Source of the DNA: Trichomonas vaginalis G3
Lineage: Eukaryota > Parabasalia > Trichomonadida > Trichomonadidae
Assembly (NCBI RefSeq): GCF_026262505.1
Contig: NC_067208.1
Coordinates: 2,666,001-2,730,000, forward strand
DNA: 64,000 nt
Direction of reading: 5' to 3'
The notes under the pieces: model-generated
Told to the model about the DNA's origin: nothing
What the model saw: the letters and a program-made list of their open reading frames with translations, nothing else
The model's database searches: none
In this document: piece by piece, positions 57,655-64,000 of the stretch
Position numbering within the stretch: position 1 is the first letter of the stretch
Layout of the letters: each line of letters opens with the position of its first letter
Program-made: the position numbers and the translations under genes

Positions 57655-57985
57655 AGGTTATTCAATAATTCATTATTTTTGAATAACTGATGAGGTCACC
57701 AGGTCACCAGGTCACCAGGTAATTCAACTTTCTCTGAAAAAATGTGACAACATGACATTTTGACAACAACATAGGAAATAAATTTTTATCGTTAATGTTT
57801 ACGTTAATGTTTACGTTAATGTTTACGTTAATGTTTACGTTAATGGTTTCAGGTTATTCAATAATTCATTATTTTTGAATAACTGATGAGGTCACCAGGT
57901 CACCAGGTCACCAGGTAATTCAACTTTCTCTGAAAAAATGTGACAACATGACATTTTGACAACAACATAGGAGGATGGCAAAAAT
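57655..57985. repeat. Iteron units and 12-bp repeats 3' of primase-helicase
   Basis: Two units, at about 57655-57775 and 57851-57975, each with AATAACTGATGAGGTCACC, three GGTCACCA iterons and TGTGACAACATGACATTTTGAC. Between them are five perfect ACGTTAATGTTT-type 12-mers (57790-57846). Orientation is inverse to the large array at 60.4-61.3 kb. Confidence 0.8.
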
Positions 57986-58001
57986 AAATTCCAATCATAC
58001 T

Positions 58002-60314
58002 TTATAAAGCGTCATTTACAGGTATTTCATCGTCAGTAAATGAATCATCATTATCGTTTGGTTCAACCTGTTTATATAATCCTTTCATTTCTTCTTTCAA
58101 AACATAACACCATGTTTGTTTACCGTCTATTCTTCTATGTTTCCTATCACATTTATCCTTAATACTCATTTGGAAATTCTTGTCTTTCATGTCTGATGGT
58201 TTGCAGAATAGAGCATTTTTACACATCATACCTACACACAATTCATCATAATGTGTATTTATCCATACATCTAAAGGATTTGTTGATAATTCAATTAAAT
58301 CTTGTTTGGCTTCAGTCATCGGAATGATTCGTACATTAAATGATGAAAGGTCATATTGCATAAAATACGTCAGTAAATTATCATAAAATTCCCTAGTGCA
58401 TGAATTCATCAAATTCTTGAAGTAATCAAATTGACCCTTAAATTTACCATTAACTCTTAAAACTACATATCTTCTGTCTCCAACTTCAATTTTGACAGGG
58501 TAAACGTTATTAGTTACGAAAATGAAGTTTGCAACGTTCTGAGCAGTTCTTCTGGGTTGATTCTTTTCATTAATTCTAATCTCATTATCCGTTATAATTG
58601 ATTTCAAAGCGTTGAAGTTTGCGAGTCTGTCTTCACCTACATTCTTGAGTTCATTAAGTACAAGAAACATTTTATTCTCAACTACTGAATTGAAATTACC
58701 CGTTAACTCACCTATTTCGGTAATGTTTTTACATGAATAACCAGCGAGAAGTTCAGAAATAATGTCTGTGAATCTGTTTTTACCTGTTCCCTGAAGTCCT
58801 TTCAAAATAATTGCTGTTTCATTCTTGATTCCAGGATGTTGAATCATTGATGCAATCCAGCCGAGAAGGTATTTATACACTTCATCGTTATTATCGCATA
58901 TGGCTTCTTTAATGAAATTCATAAACATCTCAATTTTTGAGTAATCAAGCTTTTCGAGAATGTTGTATTTATAACCCTGAAACGTTGAGAAAACATCTGG
59001 GAAATCAGATTTAAAGCAAACACCCTTAACGGTTAATGAAGACAATTGATTTAATAGTACATCCCATGCTGTTATGGTTTTACCTTCTTCTTTAAATAAT
59101 TTAATCATTTTAAGTGACTCTTTCATGTTTGATTGAAGAACGAATGATATTTGATTTATTTTGTCGTGTATGTTGTAATCTTTCTGAATGAAATATTTGT
59201 TTCCACAATCTACAAAACGGATTACACGTGATAAATCTTCAATTACTTCAGAACTGTTTTTATACTGATGATTTTCAGCCTTGCGTCTAATATCTGTTAT
59301 CAAAAACGAGTCATCAAGTTTGATGTCAAATGTTATTTTTGGCTTACGTAATAAAGGCAAAACATATTCATCATAATATTCCTTTTGATATAGTTTTAGA
59401 ATCTTCACCAAAACAAATGGAGAAGTCATTAAATGTGCATATCTTCCACGTGCTTTTTCAAAATTACTTTTTGCATTTTCTGTTAAACTGCAGAAGTTAT
59501 AAACGTTATCGTATGCTTCATTAATTAAATGATTAGGTAACGAATTAATAGCTTGAAACAGTGTGAATAATGTAACTTCTTTTTCTAAATTCATGTTTCC
59601 ACCGTCATTATGTACTTCAAAATCACAGATGCCATCAACTATGCTCTGAGCTAGTTTATCGTCAATGTTTACATCTTTGTTTTCATTCATGATAGTCTTT
59701 ATTTCTTCATTCTTCTGTTCAACTCTTACCTTAATATTCAAATCATTTAATATATCATTCACTGTTCTAGTTAATGTTGAATCATAACTTCCACGAATGA
59801 ATGAGTATGTATTGATTGGTTCTGTTGCATTCTTGCGAACTCTTGAATCAGCCATAACCACTAATGAACGTTTTGAATCATCCATAGAAGTCATTATGTC
59901 AATATCATAATCATTGCAGGAATAACATTTAATCATTCTGTTCGAAACTGCATAGAAGAAATTAGTGTTGCAATAAATGTGAAGACCTCCTGAAGCGGTT
60001 TTAACGATAACATCTTTATCCGAAAGTTTTGATAGAATGTCTTTTCTAACTGTTTCTTTAAGTTCACCATTGTACGATTTATTGATATCAACATCTATAA
60101 TCGTTAAATTCGAAATTTTATTTACTAATAAAGCCATACCAGTTTTCCTTCCTCTTCCTCCATCGTATTTGAGGTAGTTATGTAAATCAATCTTGTTTTC
60201 ACCAATTCTTTCGTTGAGGGTTTTAGTTTCTGCCACAACTAATTCCTCAACTAATGAATCAATAACTTTTTCATCAGAAACGATATAGTTGCTGTTGTTG
60301 TTTGTTGCTGTCAT
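58002..60314 (-). CDS. Primase-polymerase / SF3 helicase (homologue of 14784-17096)
   Basis: 770 residues, same length as in Maverick 1 and all motifs kept: IIDVDINK, SGGLHIYC, YDIDIMTS, GLQGTGKN, FLVLNELKN, NFIFVTNN. Substitutions are scattered and mild (GTA/GMA, VDE/VGE, QRK/HRR). Start context TATATAAATG. Flanked by iterons on both sides. Confidence 0.85.
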   Translation of the reverse strand: MTATNNNSNYIVSDEKVIDSLVEELVVAETKTLNERIGENKIDLHNYLKYDGGRGRKTGMALLVNKISNLTIIDVDINKSYNGELKETVRKDILSKLSDKDVIVKTASGGLHIYCNTNFFYAVSNRMIKCYSCNDYDIDIMTSMDDSKRSLVVMADSRVRKNATEPINTYSFIRGSYDSTLTRTVNDILNDLNIKVRVEQKNEEIKTIMNENKDVNIDDKLAQSIVDGICDFEVHNDGGNMNLEKEVTLFTLFQAINSLPNHLINEAYDNVYNFCSLTENAKSNFEKARGRYAHLMTSPFVLVKILKLYQKEYYDEYVLPLLRKPKITFDIKLDDSFLITDIRRKAENHQYKNSSEVIEDLSRVIRFVDCGNKYFIQKDYNIHDKINQISFVLQSNMKESLKMIKLFKEEGKTITAWDVLLNQLSSLTVKGVCFKSDFPDVFSTFQGYKYNILEKLDYSKIEMFMNFIKEAICDNNDEVYKYLLGWIASMIQHPGIKNETAIILKGLQGTGKNRFTDIISELLAGYSCKNITEIGELTGNFNSVVENKMFLVLNELKNVGEDRLANFNALKSIITDNEIRINEKNQPRRTAQNVANFIFVTNNVYPVKIEVGDRRYVVLRVNGKFKGQFDYFKNLMNSCTREFYDNLLTYFMQYDLSSFNVRIIPMTEAKQDLIELSTNPLDVWINTHYDELCVGMMCKNALFCKPSDMKDKNFQMSIKDKCDRKHRRIDGKQTWCYVLKEEMKGLYKQVEPNDNDDSFTDDEIPVNDAL

Positions 60315-60385
60315 TTATATAGGAATAAAAAAAATAAAAATAATTTTAAAACTGACTTTATTTTTGGGCTACATAAAATTTCATT

Positions 60386-61312
60386 CCTGTTGTCAAAATG
60401 TCATGTTGTCACATTTTTTCAGAGAAAGTTGAATTACCTGGTGACCTGGTGACCTCATCAGTTATTCAAAAATAATTCATAACTGCCATCCCCCTATGTT
60501 GTTGTCAAAATGTCATGTTGTCACATTTTTTCAGAGAAAGTTGAATTACCTGGTGACCTGGTGACCTCATCAGTTATTCAAAAATAATTCATAACTGCCA
60601 TCCCCCTATGTTGTTGTCAAAATGTTATGTTGTCACATTTTTTCAGAGAAAGTTGAATTACCTGGTGACCTGGTGACCTGGTGACCTCATCAGTTATTCA
60701 AAAATAATTCATAACTACCATCCCCCTATGTTGTTGTCAAAATGTCATGTTGTCACATTTTTTCAGAGAAAGTTGAATTACCTGGTGACCTGGTGACCTG
60801 GTGACCTCATCAGTTATTCAAAAATAATTCATAACTACCATCCCCCTATGTTGTTGTCAAAATGTCATGTTGTCACATTTTTTCAGAGAAAGTTGAATTA
60901 CCTGGTGACCTGGTGACCTGGTGACCTCATCAGTTATTCAAAAATAATTCATAACTGTCATCCCCCTATGTTGTTGTCAAAATGTCATGTTGTCACATTT
61001 TTTCAGAGAAAGTTGAATTACCTGGTGACCTGGTGACCTGGTGACCTCATCAGTTATTCAAAAATAATTCATAACTACCATCCCCCTATGTTGTTGTCAA
61101 AATGTCATGTTGTCACATTTTTTCAGAGAAAGTTGAATTACCTGGTGACCTGGTGACCTGGTGACCTCATCAGTTATTCAAAAATAATTCATAACTACCA
61201 TCCCCCTATGTTGTTGTCAAAATGTCATGTTGTCACATTTTTTCAGAGAAAGTTGAATTACCTGGTGACCTGGTGACCTGGTGACCTCATCAGTTATTCA
61301 AAAATAATGAAT
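60386..61312. repeat. Large iteron array 5' of primase-helicase, 120-bp period
   Basis: About eight units; TCCCCCTATG marks the unit starts at 60489, 60601, 60721, 60841, 60961, 61081 and 61201, with a partial unit from 60386. Each unit has TGTTGTTGTCAAAATGTCATG, TTTTTTCAGAGAAAGTTG and two or three GGTGACCT iterons (the first two units have two, giving 112-bp spacing). Units are almost identical, so the array is recent or homogenised. GGTGACC is a palindrome around its central base, as expected for a dimeric binding protein. Confidence 0.9.
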
Positions 61313-61376
61313 TATTGAATAACCTGAAAACCATTAACGATAAAATAACTGATAACAAAATTTTATTTTTATATAA

Positions 61377-61541
61377 ATGGATACCCCACAAGCTCAAAAT
61401 TTACCACGAATCATAACAAGGGAGGAAACGATAAAAATGATGCGAGAACTTGCTAAAAATAACAAACCACTAAAACTGAGAAAATGTGGTTATGCAGTAA
61501 TGATGGAAAGAGAGATGTTGTCAAAGAAAAATAAAAATTAA
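61377..61541 (+). CDS. Conserved 54-residue basic protein (homologue of 14092-14256)
   Basis: MDTPQAQNLPRIITREE to MLSKKNKN, TAA at 61539. Start context TATATAAATG, a perfect form of the Maverick motif. Two residue differences from Maverick 1. It overlaps the end of the convergent coiled-coil gene by four bases. Confidence 0.65.
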   Translation: MDTPQAQNLPRIITREETIKMMRELAKNNKPLKLRKCGYAVMMEREMLSKKNKN

Positions 61542-61801
61542 ATTTGGATTGAGTTTAAAAATTCATCTTTATTAAATTCATCTCTTCCAATCAATTTATT
61601 TATTCTATTAAATTCTTTTATTTTTGCTTCACTCAGTTTAAGGATTGAACGGTAAGTTTCTAATTTTTCGATTATTTCTTTATCGTTTTCAACCTCACCA
61701 CATTGCGGTTTCTTTTTATAATAGCATATTTTTGATTTAATTTTGTTTAGTTTCTTTTTATATTCATTGTCCGGACTCTTGGCTGCTTCGTTGTCACCCA
61801 T
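61538..61801 (-). CDS. Small coiled-coil protein (homologue of 13808-14095)
   Basis: 87 residues starting MGDNEAAKSPDNEY. It is eight residues shorter than in Maverick 1, having lost a GG.DAHKTNGTE-like insert after KKPQCG. The remainder is near-identical. Function unknown. Confidence 0.7.
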   Translation of the reverse strand: MGDNEAAKSPDNEYKKKLNKIKSKICYYKKKPQCGEVENDKEIIEKLETYRSILKLSEAKIKEFNRINKLIGRDEFNKDEFLNSIQI

Positions 61802-61820
61802 TTCTTACGAAATAAAATAA

Positions 61821-63371
61821 TTAAATATTATTTAAATATAATGGAGTAATAAAATAAATCGGAATTTCTATTAATTTATTGTTAACCTCAACTAATGCAT
61901 TGCCGTTAATATATCTAACAAATTCAGCTATTGTGTCAAATCTTCGTCTTCTTTTTGTCATTGATTTATTAGTTTTTCCATAATCAAGATGAATCAAAAC
62001 TTTATCCCCTTGTTTAAAATTCATAAGCCCCGAATTAATTTGTTCACGTTTAACATCATTTAACCTTTCCATTTGCTTTCTAATATATTCCCATTCTTTT
62101 GAAATATCATTTTTCATTTCCACCGGTTTCATGTTTATAGTTCTATGCCATGTATTATTGTAATAATATACTAACTGCTGTATGATGGAGTCATGATTTC
62201 CATCCCAGTATATCTGACCGTTAACCCCTAACGCATCTCTAAGAGTTCTCATTACTGCATCAACTATTTTATTATGAAACGTATATGGAGAAGATGAGAA
62301 GTAAAAATTAATTTGTGGGAAATAATGAATCATAGTTGCCTGAAATCCTTTATCACTATCACCCCTGATATTATCTACTCTTTCATGATCTAGTAAGTAT
62401 TGAATAGCTCTTCTTGTTTCCTGTTCTGTTTTCCCTTTCACTGGAATGCAATATAAATATCTAGTGTTAATGTTAATGGCAAATAAATAAGTAACGTTTC
62501 CTTTTGAATATTCCAGATGATCGATTTCGTATGAATATGGATATAGTGCAAATGAAGGGCGACTAAATTTTTCCTTTAACGGTTGAATTTTCGGGTCAGT
62601 TGGTTTATTTAATATCTTGAAACCCTTTTTAAAATCTTTTTGCTTCTTTAATGTTTGAAATGGATATAATAAAGTGAATGATGAAGGATTAACTGAAGGA
62701 GGAGGAGGTTTTGGTGTTGTAGGTACTGTCGTTGGAGGTTTTGGTGTTGTAGGTACTGTCGTTGGAGGTTTTGGTGTTGCAAGTGGTTTAATTTTATCTG
62801 CTTTGATTTTGGAATTCATTCCCCCCTTCATTAATTCTGGATGTATTCTATTCATTTGTTTTAAATATGCTGTATATAAAGGTTTGATATACTTTCCCGC
62901 TTCGAGTTTATGTTGAAGGATGAATTCCAAAAGTTGATCTTCATTTAAAAGTCGGGCTGAATATGGTTTAACTAATGAATCATAAATTAAAGCTTGTGCA
63001 TCATTTATGGTCTGAAGGACCTGGGCGTTTTGTTCCTTTTGTTTTTGCGGCTCAGGATTATATAAATTATATAATCCATCAATATCTTCTTCTGTTAATA
63101 CTTTATTTTTGAAATCTTTCAATTGTTTAAGTTGTGATTTAGTTTTTCCCTTTATATATTCATTATTTTTAATTTTGTCTTTAATTTTAGAAATTATTCT
63201 ATCATGATATTTCAAAAATTCATTATCATAATATGAATAATAATATTCCATATCATCATCCGTTATATTGTTATCATAGTCTTGGAGATATACTTTTAAA
63301 TCATAATAACTAAGAAAATTTTGATTAAATATTAAATCATCAATTAAATTTTTTAAATTTGCGTTATCCAT
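61821..63371 (-). CDS. DDE integrase (homologue of 12268-13788)
   Basis: 516 residues. The catalytic landmarks YEIDHLEY, RGDSDKGF (Ser for Gly after the Asp) and KIVDAVMRTLRD are kept. The linker is longer: VPTTPKPPTT is present in extra tandem copies at about residues 205-232 (two extra 10-residue units). It is convergent with the coiled-coil gene. Frame intact. Confidence 0.9.
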   Translation of the reverse strand: MDNANLKNLIDDLIFNQNFLSYYDLKVYLQDYDNNITDDDMEYYYSYYDNEFLKYHDRIISKIKDKIKNNEYIKGKTKSQLKQLKDFKNKVLTEEDIDGLYNLYNPEPQKQKEQNAQVLQTINDAQALIYDSLVKPYSARLLNEDQLLEFILQHKLEAGKYIKPLYTAYLKQMNRIHPELMKGGMNSKIKADKIKPLATPKPPTTVPTTPKPPTTVPTTPKPPPPSVNPSSFTLLYPFQTLKKQKDFKKGFKILNKPTDPKIQPLKEKFSRPSFALYPYSYEIDHLEYSKGNVTYLFAININTRYLYCIPVKGKTEQETRRAIQYLLDHERVDNIRGDSDKGFQATMIHYFPQINFYFSSSPYTFHNKIVDAVMRTLRDALGVNGQIYWDGNHDSIIQQLVYYYNNTWHRTINMKPVEMKNDISKEWEYIRKQMERLNDVKREQINSGLMNFKQGDKVLIHLDYGKTNKSMTKRRRRFDTIAEFVRYINGNALVEVNNKLIEIPIYFITPLYLNNI

Positions 63372-63395
63372 TTATATAAAAATAAAATAAGTGTT

Positions 63396-63467
63396 TTAAG
63401 GGTGCCCACCTCTTTGATCAAGAATCAAAACCATCATTAACGGTTCCTTTTGTCTCTTCTGTGGCAT
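63396..63467 (-). CDS. Possible 23-residue micro-ORF between integrase and polB
   Basis: It starts MPQKRQKEPLMMVLIL and ends RGGHP. The Maverick 1 version stops after 16 codons. Conserved DNA but not a conserved frame; probably not a protein, listed for completeness. Confidence 0.25.
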   Translation of the reverse strand: MPQKRQKEPLMMVLILDQRGGHP

Positions 63468-63494
63468 TTCATTAAAATATAATTTTAAATTGTA

Positions 63495-64000
63495 TTAAAT
63501 AAATGGCATACAACATCCATTTTCACAGCATACAGCCTTAGTGTGTGCTCCTGTTAATGCAGTCTTACCGATTGTTAAGCGAGTCATTAATCCGTTTTTA
63601 AGTTGTAAATTAATATTCTGACCATCAAATATCGCTTTATCATTTATTATATCCAAATAATTTTTAGGTGTTAATTGTTTATTTTGTCGTAAACTAACTC
63701 CTTTCATTTTTTGTGCAATCTTTTTAAAATCACTTCCATCAATTGAACCGTTGAATGATGTATAACACTTAGGGCATAAAGCAACCATGTTATCACCTTG
63801 TTTCTCAATTGCTAAACCCAATAACTTCTTCTCATGTGCTTTTTCTTCAGCTTTATTCTTTAATTTAGGTTTAAATTTCTCATCAAAACAGAAGAAATCA
63901 AATGGTGCGAATTTGAAAATGTTTTTATCATAAAATTGTTTATCGGTAACAATTGCTTGAAATGCTTGAGTGTTAGGAAGATTTGGGTCGCCAGCGATTG
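63495..64000 (-). CDS. polB: DNA polymerase B, C-terminal part (cut by window end)
   Basis: Open to the last base of the window; about 168 codons are visible, matching Maverick 1 polB from just after motif C (AGDPNLPNTQAF) to the end (CCENGCCMPFI). Includes CPKCYTSFNGS and the LTPK(N/K)YLDIIND stretch. No lesion in this part; whether the two Maverick 1 frameshifts are shared cannot be seen here. Confidence 0.85.
   Translation of the reverse strand, partial: IAGDPNLPNTQAFQAIVTDKQFYDKNIFKFAPFDFFCFDEKFKPKLKNKAEEKAHEKKLLGLAIEKQGDNMVALCPKCYTSFNGSIDGSDFKKIAQKMKGVSLRQNKQLTPKNYLDIINDKAIFDGQNINLQLKNGLMTRLTIGKTALTGAHTKAVCCENGCCMPFI

Larger units (their letters stand above)
48274..64000. mobile_element. 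Maverick/Polinton 2, inverted, truncated by window end
   Basis: It starts AGTAGTATATATAGCGG then GTGACTTTTTTTGTAAACG, matching the termini of Maverick 1. Gene order is that of Maverick 1 read backwards, from the capsid end to the C-terminal part of polB at 64000; about 4-5 kb should lie beyond the window. Its genes are better preserved: only the packaging ATPase is visibly broken. Differences from Maverick 1: an extra gene at 48669, an extra small gene at 57442, about eight iteron units instead of two, a longer Pro/Thr linker in the integrase, and a rebuilt fibre stalk. Confidence 0.93.

Noticed and set aside
60386-61312. CRISPR-like array
   Set aside because: The 120-bp units are repeated in full with no unique spacers and no cas genes; the DNA is eukaryotic. 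It is a tandem iteron array.

Overview
This AT-rich eukaryotic window is most likely from a parabasalid protist (Trichomonas or Tritrichomonas). The evidence is intronless genes with very short 5' leaders, trichomonad-type initiator motifs (TCA[C/T]T[T/A]) 10-11 bases before several ATGs, a BspA-like leucine-rich-repeat surface protein, a decayed beta-helix surface-protein gene and, above all, two large Maverick/Polinton elements. The species call is inference.

Host regions. 1-6593 holds the end of a class 3 lipase, a one-pass membrane protein with a Cys/Ser-rich and YPAQP-repeat tail, a Grc3/Nol9-type polynucleotide kinase, and two decayed genes. 26338-48273 holds a tandem array of ATG-less copies of one unrecognised family (a further copy lies at 4252-4926), a DPE2-like 4-alpha-glucanotransferase, a calmodulin-like protein, a small C2-like protein, the BspA-like protein and one small unknown gene. 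Long gene-poor stretches between them carry fold-back DNA: a GC-rich array of hairpins (36.7-37.6 kb) and a 632-bp inverted-repeat element built from a 250-bp cloverleaf-forming unit (47.5-48.1 kb).

Maverick 1 (6594-26337, 19.7 kb, complete) and Maverick 2 (48274 to the window end, inverted, cut off inside polB) are close relatives. From the polB end, both carry protein-primed-type DNA polymerase B, a DDE integrase, a small coiled-coil protein with a 54-residue gene convergent to it, a primase-helicase flanked by inverted iteron arrays, a long fibre protein, three or four uncharacterised probable virion genes, an FtsK/HerA-type packaging ATPase, a major capsid protein, and two small amphipathic peptides. 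This is the gene set of a virus: replication and integration on one side, virion assembly on the other. No adenain-type protease was recognised.

The most unusual points are a phage-tail-fibre-like receptor-binding tip and variable stalk on the Maverick fibre; an HNH-like treble clef inside polB; an iteron/primase-helicase cassette with 8-bp GGTGACCT repeats; a TAAATG start-site motif before most Maverick genes, unlike the host initiator; and different one-base lesions at the same spot in the ATPase genes of both elements. Maverick 1 is decaying, with at least seven frameshifts, yet its capsid, integrase, helicase and fibre genes remain open.
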